Source: Microstegium vimineum
Taxonomy: Eukaryota > Streptophyta > Magnoliopsida > Poales > Poaceae
Direction: 5' to 3'
Assembly (NCBI GenBank): GCA_022036555.1
Contig: CM039120.1
Coordinates: 16,314,475 to 16,378,474 of the forward strand
Length of the DNA stretch: 64,000 bases
In this document: piece by piece, positions 22,801-31,776 of the stretch
Numbering within the stretch: position 1 is the stretch's first letter
Layout: every line of letters starts with the position of its first letter
Notes under the pieces: model-generated
Seen by the model: only the letters and a program-made list of their open reading frames with translations
The model's database searches: none
What the model was told of the DNA's origin: nothing
Translations under genes and position numbers: made by a program

Positions 22801-23379
22801 CGTCCGCGTGCGTCCGACTTCGGCGGAGGGAGGTTGGGGACGACGGCGCTGACGCGTGGGACCGTCCGGCAGCGAGTCAGAGGGAGAGATGGAGCGGTGA
22901 GGATTGGCGCCGACAGGCGGGACCCGCTGGTCAGAGAGAGGGAAGGAGAGCAGAGAGAGAGAGGCTCGGTACCGACAAGTGGACCCCGGTTGTCAGTGAT
23001 AGGAAGAGGGAGAGAGAGAAGTGTGGGCCGGCCTGCTGTATTGGCTTCGGCCTTTTTAACTGGGCTGCCCGAGAGAAAGAGAGAGAGTGAGTGTTGGGCT
23101 GGGTTTCAGGGAGTGAGAAAGATCAGGCCCTCTTCCTTTTTATTTCTTTTTCCAAATTCACTTTCCAAACAATTTGAAATCATTTGAATTTTGGTTTTTG
23201 CAAACTCAAACACCACAACAAAATTTATGCAACTGCATGAATGCAAATTCATGTTGCTAAACTAGAATTAATTTTATTTCTAAGAGTTTTATTATCCCAC
23301 TAAATGATATGCTCACAAAATTTCATAATTAAATCATTTTCTATTATTTTAAATGCATTTCAAATTTGTGGGTGTTACA
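19899..23379. mobile_element. 3.5-kb LTR-bounded insertion, probably a solo LTR
   Basis: Starts TGTCACACCC and ends GGGTGTTACA (near-perfect inverted ends, TG...CA) and is flanked by the perfect 5-bp target duplication TGAGG (19894-19898 and 23380-23384). No gag, pol or internal primer site is seen, so a solo LTR left by recombination is the simplest reading. The interior has a Gypsy-LTR-like first half and a GC-rich, GAGAGA-rich block (21600-23100) in which the many ORFs on both strands are compositional artefacts. It lies inside the 3' LTR of the Athila-like element and is therefore younger. Confidence 0.8.
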
Positions 23380-23770
23380 TGAGGAGGCAAACTATAGTGT
23401 TTAGTCTAGTTAATTAGCTAAGTATATTGAAGTAGAGTAAATTGCTTAGGAGTCCCTTGTACTCTTGTTGTTGTCCTCCCACCTAGCTAATCTGTCTAGT
23501 CCATTCTAAGTATCATTTATCTAGGCTCTTTTCATTCATCAACCCCTTCCTATCACATTTATCATTTACCCCCCTATACTAGTTGGTACTCAGTTAAGGT
23601 ACTTTCCAGGATCTCTCTCTAATTATCATTTCTAGCTCAGCTTTCTCTTGGGATAAAATAAATTACGATACCTTGGAATACTCCTTGGTGAAGTGCTACA
23701 GTGGTATAATATGTGTGCTTGTGGATTTATCCAATAGTCATAAGAAATACCCACAAGCATTTCTGACATC
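23380..23770 (+). repeat. 3' LTR of the Athila-like element, second segment (right edge uncertain)
   Basis: Continues the LTR after the insertion; AT-rich with pyrimidine tracts. The edge is placed near ACCCACAAGCA at about 23752-23762, by the CA end only. The following 220 bp (to 23974) show no recognisable feature. Confidence 0.4.
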
Positions 23771-23993
23771 GTTACCATTGATAGAGATTTATCTCTATTT
23801 ATGGTGCGACGCTAAGAATTGCCAACAACGCCCACGAAACTTTTGCAACCACTGTTGGAAAAGAGAAGTATTGGCCGCGTGACTCTTTTCTTGCACACGA
23901 CCTAAATTATCCAGTGCATCTAGTGTTTAGGTTTGAACTGTCGGAGACAGTCTAAGGTGCTTGAGAACTTAGATAGAGAGGCTAAAGTCTTGT

Positions 23994-24263
23994 GAACTCA
24001 ACGTAGCTCAGCTGGTTGTGTTCTTTATGGTGGAACCTACCCACCCGGGTTTAAATCTCCAATTTGACATGTGTGCTCATATTTTTCTTGATTTATTCCA
24101 GGATTTAACGGTGACTTCGCCAATATCGAGTTTTGTCGGTCTAACTCGGTTCTTCGGAGGTGCTCATAGGGATAGGATGTGTGTTCGTGCGTTCATATGG
24201 GTGAGCGTGTGCTCATGTATATGAGCATCTGCGTCTGTAACCTGGTCTTGCAAAAAAAGAAAA
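23994..24263 (+). mobile_element. Poaceae-type SINE with 19-bp target duplication
   Basis: tRNA-derived head with an A box (TAGCTCAGCTGG, 24004-24015) and a B box (GGTTTAAATCTCC, 24048-24060), the internal RNA polymerase III promoter. The body contains the GGTGCTCATAGGGATAGG and GTGTGTTCGTGCG-like segments common to grass SINEs, with an A-rich end (24251-24263). Flanked by AGAGAGGCTAAAGTCTTGT at 23975-23993 and 24264-24282, a perfect 19-bp duplication as expected for LINE-driven insertion. Not a tRNA gene: no cloverleaf. Confidence 0.9.
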
Positions 24264-24282
24264 AGAGAGGCTAAAGTCTTGT

Positions 24283-24463
24283 CTTGACTAAGTAGTTTAA
24301 TTTCGCATTTGTTTCAGTTAGCTCTTCGCGATTAAGTTTTGACAAGAACTATCACACCATCTATTCCGCCGTCTCGATCGACCCTACAACTATAGGAACA
24401 CCGGATCATATGCTAGTGTTGGCCTAACACGAGCAAATTATATTATGAGGACCGTATGGTGGT
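24283..24463. other. Unassigned spacer between SINE and hAT element
   Basis: No coding or repeat structure recognised. It continues the sequence before the SINE (from about 23770), so this was one unannotated stretch before the two insertions. Confidence 0.4.
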
Positions 24464-24471
24464 ACCTTTTG

Positions 24472-25356
24472 CAGGGGCGGACCCACAGGGTATGCAAGAT
24501 GGGCCACCGCATACCCTGTGGGAAAGCCTGTCACTTACTTAGGTATTAAAATTTTATAGATAAATAGATTTACCACAATAGTTACCAATGGATCTTCTTA
24601 GCCTAATAATGGTAAGTCTTTCTCCCTCAAACCACCAAGTCATTAGTTCAATCCCCTTACATTGCACTTTTTCCATTTTTTATGCATTTTTATGCTCCTT
24701 TAAAAAATAACTACAGATAATATATTTCTTTATGTAGTTTTCATATTTTATCTCATCTTGTTGTGTCTTGTAAAATCTTAATTCGGAGTAGTTTTTAATT
24801 TCTGGTATTGAATCTTCTCTCCATATTAATAATTATATGATGTATTATGTTCTTTATTTTTTAGTTTTTTTTATCACATGTTGTTATACCAACAAATAAA
24901 AGTGATATAAATTCGTCATCAGTTTATTATCTCTTATTAGTAGATATGTACAATGTCATTTTAAATTTCTCATTTTCTTTTGTCCCCTTTAAAATTAAGT
25001 ATAGATAATATACTTCATCCTTTAGTTTTTTCTATTTTTTATCCCCTCTATTGTATCCCAGGAGACCTTATGTGTCTTTATTTTTATGTTTTCAACTTTT
25101 TATCCCCTCTAGATATTATAATAATAAATAACATATTTCATCCTTATTTGTAAGTTTTTCTTCCCATCTTGTTGTATTTCATTTGAACTCTTTATATCGT
25201 AATTTATCATAGTTTTTAGCTATTTTTTCAAGTTAAATCTTATTAGTTATTTTACTAAATGGAAATATGGTTTACCAAATTGAAAATGGTTTTACCGAAT
25301 AGCAAAAAAATAAAATTATACGCATACCCTGCGTTAAAAACCTAGGTCCGTCACTG
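24472..25356. mobile_element. Non-autonomous hAT element, 885 bp
   Basis: Ends CAGGGGCGGACCCA and TAGGTCCGTCACTG are imperfect inverted repeats of the hAT CAGGGGCGGA type. Flanked by the perfect 8-bp target duplication ACCTTTTG (24464-24471 and 25357-25364). The GCATACCCTG word appears in both subterminal regions. AT-rich interior without transposase coding, so it must have been moved by an enzyme supplied elsewhere. Confidence 0.9.
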
Positions 25357-25456
25357 ACCTTTTGTTACGCTAAGCTAAAGCATTGTAAATATATTTTTTG
25401 TGCTGGCCATCACCATAATGCAAAAAGTACCGATGACTAAAAGGAAGGTACAACTA

Positions 25457-25622
25457 GTGTTCCGTTCGGCTGCTCTGATTTCTATCAGCGAGCCTGTAGA
25501 GAATCAGCCGAGCAGCAGCCAATCAGTGACTCCTGTAGACCAGCCAAACGGCTCAAGGAGAGGAGCCGAACCGCTGAAGGAAAGGCCCAGCAGCTACAAT
25601 ATGAGCAGCCGAACGGGGCCAT
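25457..25622. mobile_element. Small MITE-like element
   Basis: About 165 bp with inverted ends: left GTGTTCCGTTCGGCTGCTC and right GAGCAGCCGAACGGGGCCA agree over CCGTTCGGCTGCTC. The interior is rich in CAGCAG/CTGCTG. The target duplication is unclear (possibly TA), so the superfamily is not assigned. Confidence 0.5.
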
Positions 25623-25623
25623 A

Positions 25624-25960
25624 TTACAACCTTGTCATGATCCAGTCTGACGTATCACCCTCCTGAAACAGAGGTGGGTCGACATCTGCTCCGAGGGGAG
25701 GCATGTTCTGATATCCATTCCCTTCTTCCTTGGTTGTATTGTAAACACCAACGGTATTCCACTTACCTTGAAGAATGAAATGTCCTTCCTCATTATTGCC
25801 TAGGTCTTCTGCATAGAATACTTGGACTACATCTTTTGCCCATATGAAAGGTTCTTCTCTACAACCCATGGTGTTGAGATCCATGGTAGTAACACCCTCC
25901 TTGTCCAAGGATACCGCCCTGGATCTACTCCATTGTCACAGGAAAAGGGATACCTTTAAA
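25624..25960 (-). pseudogene. C-terminal fragment of a CACTA transposase (DUF4216-like)
   Basis: The minus strand codes TTMDLNTMG...EEPFIWAKDVVQVFYAEDL, then a GKWNTVGV segment and an acidic end (MPPLGADVDPPL). This matches the C-terminal domain of grass CACTA TNPD-type transposases (compare 31777-32202, which has the same VFYVEQ motif). No rest of the gene is nearby. It predates the complete CACTA at 26261. Confidence 0.65.
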
Positions 25961-26257
25961 GCTCGATCTGTCGTTGAGCTCCCATATTCCTTCTATGATT
26001 CTATAGTATTTCTCTAGTTTTTATTGTATTCATAATACGTATCGATCTAGACACCACTAATACGTATCGAGGTTATATTATTGCTCAAGAAAATATTACA
26101 ATCTTGAGTAAACCCACACAACTTAGCATAACATGATACAACGTGATTCGCTTGAAATCATAGTCTGTGTCAATCCGCCTGCAAGCACAAAAAATAATTA
26201 CGTCAAGACCGGACTAAAAATTAGAAGTTAAACTGTCAACTAATTAAATCGGACAAG
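25961..26257. other. Unassigned AT-rich spacer
   Basis: No gene seen. Contains the repeated word AATACGTATCGA (around 26034-26045 and 26070-26081). Confidence 0.4.
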
Positions 26258-26260
26258 TAT

Positions 26261-28389
26261 CACTACAGGAAAACTGGGAGTTGTCAGAGTGTTGGGGGGC
26301 ACTCGGCAACTAGCCTTTTGCACTCGGCACTCGGCAACTAACGAGTCGGTAACTAATTTAATTGTCGAGTGTAAGATTTCGCGCACTCGGCAACTAATTT
26401 GTCGAGTGTTATTTTTTTTGTCGAGTACCAGGTCAGTACTCGGCAACTATTTTTTTTTAAATGAGTAGTTGCCTAGTGTCTTGTGACCGGCACTCGACAA
26501 CTAAATAGGAAAAAAACAAAAAAAAGGACCCAGGCCCAGATCTAGGCCCAAACCGATCTGGGCTTGCTGGGCCCGTCTCGCGCCGCCAGATCTGCGCTGG
26601 TGGAGGAGGTGACCTGTAGGAGCCACCGCCGCGGACGGGGTAGAGAGGGGGCGCCGGCTGGGATGGAGGGGGATGGGCGCCGCGCGCAGGGAGTCGCTGC
26701 GCCCGCGCTGCCGGCCTCCGCGCCACCGCGCCCGCGCTACCAGCCTCCGCGCCCGCGCCGCCGGCCTGATGGGGAGCGCCGCGCCGATAGGGAGAGACAG
26801 AGAGGGGGGCGAGGCCGAGGGGGAGCAGCGCCGCCGCGCCCGCGCCCGCGCCCGTGCTGCCTCGCGCCGCCCGCGCAGCACCACACCGCGCCAGAGCCGG
26901 AGCGCCGCCATCGAGGCTGCTGCGCGTGGCCCCGCGCTTCCCCGCGCCACGCCGGAGCGCCGCCCTAGAGGCCACGCGCGGCCCCGCGCTGCTCCGCCGT
27001 GAACCAGCACCACCTACGAGCCACTCGACGGCGGCGTGCTCAGCCGTGAGGCGAGCACGCTCGCCGGCGAGGGGGCCGACGGCGGCGCATCCCATCCCTT
27101 TCTCCTCTGGCCGGTAACCGAAGGTGGCCGCCGCTCCCTCCTCAGCGTGCAAATGAACTAGGGTTTGGGTGGGCAGCAGCCGGTCGGCGGGTTTTGTCCC
27201 TGCGAAATGCTCGCGAGGCCGTCGGATCGTCTCACCCAAGATCCGACGGTCCGCGACACTCTGATGGCAGCTGGGTCTGCTTTCGGCCCAAGCTGGAGGC
27301 GGGAGCCCCGCGCGCGCCCGGGAGCTGGGCTGGGCCGCATCGGCCTCAGGGCCACTTGGTTTGCCCTGGCCGGCGCAAGAACAGTAAAGTTTTAAGTTGT
27401 CGAGTGCCAGCCTAGGCACTCGGCAACTTAATTAATTTTTTTTTGTTTTTTTCTCCCAAATTTTTGTGTATGTTTAGTGAACTATGGAAATGAACATGTT
27501 CAAATTTGGGAGTTTTTCGTTGCTTTTTAGTATATTTTCTTAGTTTATTTTATTTTCTTCAATTTTCCCTCTTAATGTTAATTTGAACTATAGGTGTATG
27601 AATAATAGATTTCATTCGTTCAAAATATGTTATCCTTGTTTGTTGGTGTAAATGATGGCTAAATCCATGACATGTCTAGAAAGTTCGATCAACGTACGCA
27701 CATGAGATCATGACACGTGGACAAGTTTCGTGATTTTCGGAATTTGTTTGTATTTTATATAATTAAAAAACTACTCGCACCGAAGTTGGCGACGTTGTCC
27801 CGTGAACACGTTGATCGAACTTTCGAGACAGGTCATGAATTTAGCCATAATTTACACTAACAAACAAGACTACCATTTTTAGAATGAAAGAAATCTATTA
27901 TTTCATGCACCTGCAGTTCAAACGAAGATTCAGCGGGAAAATTGAAAATAATAAAATAAACTAGGAAAAAATACCAAAAAGCAATGAAAAGCTTCCAAAT
28001 TTGAACATGTTGTTTACAATAGTTCACTAAAGACACAAAAAATTGGGAGCCAAAAAACAAAGAAAAAATTAATTAAATTGTCGAGTGTCTAAGGTGGCAC
28101 TAGGCAACTTAATTAAGTTGCCGAGTACCGAGGGTTGGCACTCGACAACTTAATTCAAGTTGTCGAGTGCCTAGGATGGCACTCGGCAACTTAATTAAGT
28201 TGTCGAGTGTTTTTTTTTACCGAGTAGTAGGCACTCGACATTTAATTAGTTGCCGAGTATTTTTTTTGCCGAATGTGACACTCGGCAACTAAATTGCGGC
28301 ACTCGGAAACTAAATTAGTTGCCGAGTGTCCAAAATCTGACACTCGGCAACTAATTTAGCACTCGACAAATCCGGATTTTCCTGTAGTG
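26261..28389. mobile_element. Complete non-autonomous CACTA element, 2129 bp
   Basis: Inverted ends CACTACAGGAAAA / TTTTCCTGTAGTG and a 3-bp target duplication TAT (26258-26260, 28390-28392). Both subterminal regions are packed with the word CTCGGCAACT or its complement in both orientations (for example 26308-26450 and 28078-28370), the usual transposase-binding array of such elements. The interior has a GC-rich, Ala/Arg/Pro-coding block at 26525-27400 and a large hairpin at 27413-28087. No transposase gene is recognised. Confidence 0.9.
27413..28087. repeat. Long inverted repeat inside the CACTA element
   Basis: Arms 27413-27696 and about 27808-28087, around 280 bp each, separated by about 111 bp. 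Matching landmarks: TAGTGAACTAT with AACATGTTCAAATTTGG in the left arm, and their complements in the right; TTTGTTGGTGTAAAT against TTTACACTAACAAA; GAAAGTTCGATCAACGT against ACGTTGATCGAACTTTC. Several mismatches and small indels. RNA from either strand would fold into a long stem, a possible small-RNA source. Confidence 0.85.
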
Positions 28390-28495
28390 TATGCAGACCG
28401 GACTCGCCCTAGATTGATGGCAGATATCCTACAAAAAGTGTAGTCATCATCGAAGAAATCGATCATTGGGGTCAAAAAAACCAACAGCTGCAATA

Positions 28496-28678
28496 TCATC
28501 TGCGATAACAGGATCCACCGGCGAGAACCTCCTGATGACAGCAATATCCATTGCCCGGCCTGTTCACTTGAACGATACGGGCGACGAACTCCTGAACTCC
28601 GTGGGGATGCATGAACCTGCTCACACATAGTCCATCCTCGATCAGTTCGCCGTTAATCCGTTGTCCTCGTGATGACAT
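28496..28678 (-). CDS. Unrecognised 60-codon open frame beside the large CACTA end
   Basis: The minus strand reads MSSRGQRINGELIEDG, then a moderately complex sequence (FMHPHGVQEFVARIVQVNRP) that is not low complexity. No family is recognised. It begins one base from the CACTA terminus (28680), which may be chance. It could be an exon fragment of a host gene split by the CACTA. Confidence 0.25.
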   Translation of the reverse strand: MSSRGQRINGELIEDGLCVSRFMHPHGVQEFVARIVQVNRPGNGYCCHQEVLAGGSCYRR

Positions 28679-29156
28679 GCACTAGTACAAAACCTGACTA
28701 TGCAGGCGGTTCGGAACACGTTTGTACAGGTGGATTTCCGAACCGCCGGCGCTGGGAACCATTTTTACTGACGGTTGCTTTAAAACCGTCTGTAAAAACC
28801 CATTTCCACAGGCGGTTCTCTTAGTGAACCACCTGTGTAAATGACTCATTTACACAGACGGTTCACTAAGATAATCGCTTGTGGAAATGATTTTCCAATT
28901 TTAATTTTTTAGTATTTATATATTATTGTATTATTTAATATATACATATATATTGTTATTGAAACTACTAAACCCTATTGGATGGTGTTCAAATATATAG
29001 CAACATGTAAATTAAATATCTCATACATAGATTTCTTTCTTCAAAGTACCATGCTCGCAATAAAGTTACAAGTATATGGCACATTATATACATGAGTCTC
29101 ACACTCACACACATAAAGTTACAGGTCTATATACATCAAGATTTTGGACTTGTCTT

Positions 29157-30630
29157 CTAAAAACCGGACCGAGTAAGATTTAGGCTATAAACCTTTGTTA
29201 GCGATTCGTACTCGGGCTTGGCTAATTCACTCTCATAATCATGATATTTCCCTACACTTGAGATGACTTGTTTGATGAGGAAAAGGCACACGTCCTCAAC
29301 TATGGCGTACAATGTCTTTTCGTTGATGGTCGTCGCCTTGGTTTTTTTCTTGGAAGGTTTCTTCAAGTTTTCTATGTCTCCTCTCATGTGCTCGCACACG
29401 TAGTATCCACAGAGGACAGATCCTTTTGGTTGCTTGTGGCACTATATAAAACATAAAATTAAAGTGGTTATTTATAGATGCTCGCACACATAGTATATCC
29501 ACATAGTACATGTATGATCTGTATTCATAAGAGTAGGTTTTCATACTTACCGGTCAGTCATATATAATTTCCAATGGCTCCTTTATTTTTTTTTCTTCGA
29601 TTCAACCTTTCCACCGTGCATTATATAAAACCGCCATGCCCTACGAACTCGAATACAATCGTCATGTTAATTATTCTTAAAATCTCATAATGTAAAAGTA
29701 TATGCGGAAATGGGTACTTACATCTCTAGCATCTCAATGAAATGTCCATAGCTTGATGGTTCGTAATTTGCAGAGTCTAATACCATCACCCTTCCTATTT
29801 TAGGATAAATGACGACGCAGATCCAGTGGTCCCTGCATGAATCAAATTCATGATATATTTGTGCATTGAAATATTATGTACTCTGATCACCCAAGTTATA
29901 CGGTGCAACTACCCAAACTCATGTACTTACCCAAAGTTGTACGGTGCCACTATCGATTTCCTGTCTTGATACTTTTTCATACACTTTGAAATGTAGGAGT
30001 ATTTGGCTTCAAATTTAAACTGTAATTGTTGCTTTTTTTGGCCCGTGCTTCACCTTCTAAGCCTCTTAAATCGTCGTTGTTTTCCCCGATTCTGAATGTG
30101 TGCCTTTCTTCGCCTATATCAATTGGGTTCAGATAGGCAATCCTTTCCTTGCCACAATAATCGAGGTCCGGACCGTAAGCCTGCTCCTGCTCATCAAATA
30201 ACATTCTACAAAGCACATGCATATGTCAGATATTGAACATTTGCAACTACAATGCATGTATAACTATGTAACACTTACAATGCAAACGTCGTTATTATCT
30301 GTACGTCTAGTCTCTCGAGGTTCATCATCAACCAAATGTTTTCAAAGCTAATCATGCACATATTATGTTCACTTTGAAATGCCTTATACGGTATAGACAC
30401 ATTGATGGCGTGAATGCCAGCAGAAGAGGCTCTCATGTACCAGTCATACATCCTTTTGACATTGTTTGGGACCTTTTGGAGTTTCTCTCAGCTTAGTAGA
30501 GGCTTTCCCATCACAAAGTTTTTAGGCACAGACTTGTAGTCTTCCCAAGTTGGCACCTTGAATTTGCAGAGAATTACCTTAGGCACCGGCTGCTCTAACT
30601 TCGTGACCTCAGACAACTCGAGGACTTGAA
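29157..30630 (-). pseudogene. Ulp1-like (C48) cysteine protease gene of the CACTA element
   Basis: Minus-strand exons in order: about 30630-30282 (MYDWYMRASSAGIHAINV; FENIWLMMNLERLDVQIIT), 30215-29945 (CGKERIAYLNP to KYQDRKSIVAPYNFG), 29833-29723 (DHWICVVIYPKIG with the catalytic His, and VLDSANYE with the Asp), a poorly kept exon near 29660-29550, and 29443-29157 (GSVLCGYYVCEHMRG with the catalytic Cys). His, Asp and Cys of the C48 triad are all visible. A stop interrupts MGKPLLS (near 30488) and further stops lie in the fourth exon. The family removes SUMO-like modifiers; its role for transposons is not established. Confidence 0.65.
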
Positions 30631-30849
30631 TGGAATGAATTTATAACAAACTTGAATGGAGATATATCAAACTTGAATGGAATGAAACTTGAATGCAAAT
30701 CTATAAATACATATACGAATGGAGATCACTAAACTTCAGATATATATATATATAAGTGGTTGAGGGTAATTAAAGAACATTTATACATACATTTATATAA
30801 TAATCAAAGCATTTACATCTATTATTTAAAGCATACTTATAATTAAAGA

Positions 30850-31260
30850 AACTAATCAAAAAATGAAAAAGGCCCAAGGAGGCCTCTCGGCCCAGCTGGC
30901 CTCCCGGCCAGCTTCTTCCTCCTCGCACCTCCCACTGCTCGGCGCCGCCGCGTGCGCCCCGCCCGGCACCGCGCCCACCTCCCCCAGCCCAGCACCACCG
31001 CGACCACCTCGCCCCGCGCGCGCCACCGCGGCCACCACCCTACGCATGCGCCACCGCAGCCACCACCCCCAGCGCCACCGCGCGCAGCCACGGCGCGGTC
31101 ACACAACCGCCGCGACCGCCGAAGCCAGCACGCGCCGCGACGGCGTGCGACCGCCGCGACCGCGCTGCTGCCGCCACCGCGCGCCGCCACCGAGAGCCAC
31201 AGCCGTGGAGGATGCTTACCGTCGCGGAGAGAGGAGGCAGCGCCAGTGAGGTCTCCATGG
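30850..31260. other. GC-rich low-complexity block in the large CACTA
   Basis: GC-rich island of CCGCC/CACCGC words in an AT-rich element. ORFs on both strands (for example 145 codons at 31289-30852, minus) are Ala/Arg/Gly-rich and have no recognisable domain. A possible first exon or promoter region of the element's own transcript; the similar block in the other CACTA (26525-27400) argues against chance. Confidence 0.4.
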
Positions 31261-31354
31261 AAATGGGTAGCCTGACGGCGTCGTTTCAAATGAACTCGCG
31301 CCTCCGGGACTTAGAAAATTTCGGGCGAGTGCGCGGGATTATATTGGAAGCCGG

Positions 31355-31393
31355 TTTCTACTGGCGGTTGGCATTGACAACCGCATGTAGAAT
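31355..31393. repeat. Palindromic subterminal-type unit
   Basis: TTCTACTGGCGGTTG and CAACCGCATGTAGAA flank a 7-bp spacer. The GCGGTTG/CAACCGC core matches the words at the 28680 terminus. It suggests that a CACTA end or an internal binding site lies here. Confidence 0.55.
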
Positions 31394-31423
31394 TGCAAAA
31401 ATAATTCAAAAAATATATAAAAA

Positions 31424-31768
31424 CTTGAAAAATCATATCTTGAGAAATATTGTTCCAAAAATTGTGAATTAAATTTTGTAGTGTTTGTCTTGACAAGATA
31501 TACATATTAAAAATATGAAATGACATGTTTGATATAATTTTACATGTAGCTATATTTATATGTCTTATATCGATAATTATATAAGCTTGAAAAAATCATA
31601 TCTTGAGAAATATTGTTCCAAACTTAGTGAAATAAATTTTGTAGTGTTTGTCTTGACAAGATATATATGTTTGTAATATGGAATGACATGTTTGAGATAC
31701 TTTTGTATGTAGGTATATTATAATGACCCCAATTTAATATATGTCTCATATCTCAATTAATACATAAG
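31424..31768. repeat. Diverged tandem duplication, about 162-bp period
   Basis: Copies start at 31424 and 31586; both contain CATATCTTGAGAAATATTG, TTTTGTAGTGTTTGTCTTG and GAATGACATGTTTGA-like segments with scattered differences. Non-coding, between the Ulp1-like gene and the transposase. Confidence 0.8.
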
Positions 31769-31776
31769 AAAAAGTG

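Larger units (their letters stand above)
12861..23770 (+). mobile_element. Athila-like Ty3/gypsy remnant with extra 3' ORF and split 3' LTR
   Basis: Plus-strand element lacking its 5' LTR. Order: gag (12861-13520), protease (13530-14444), about 1.1 kb non-coding, an extra ORF (15586-17142), about 1.4 kb non-coding, a purine-rich tract, then the 3' LTR from 18558. RT and integrase are absent. The LTR is interrupted by an insertion at 19899-23379. The palindrome GGTGGTCGGCCGACCACC and variants occur seven times in its non-coding parts. The right limit near 23770 is approximate, because no second LTR is available for comparison. Confidence 0.65.

Noticed and set aside
21509..23187. Many 70-186 codon frames on both strands
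   Set aside because: They lie in the GC-rich GAGAGA part of the solo LTR and overlap each other in several phases; compositional artefacts.
24000..24070. A possible tRNA gene, from A-box and B-box matches
   Set aside because: No cloverleaf can be drawn; the matches are the head of a SINE with target duplication and A-rich end.
26457..27419. 320-codon minus-strand open frame in the small CACTA
   Set aside because: Ala/Arg/Gly/Pro low complexity in a GC-rich block, with equally long frames in other phases on both strands; no domain. Recorded only as a GC-rich block.
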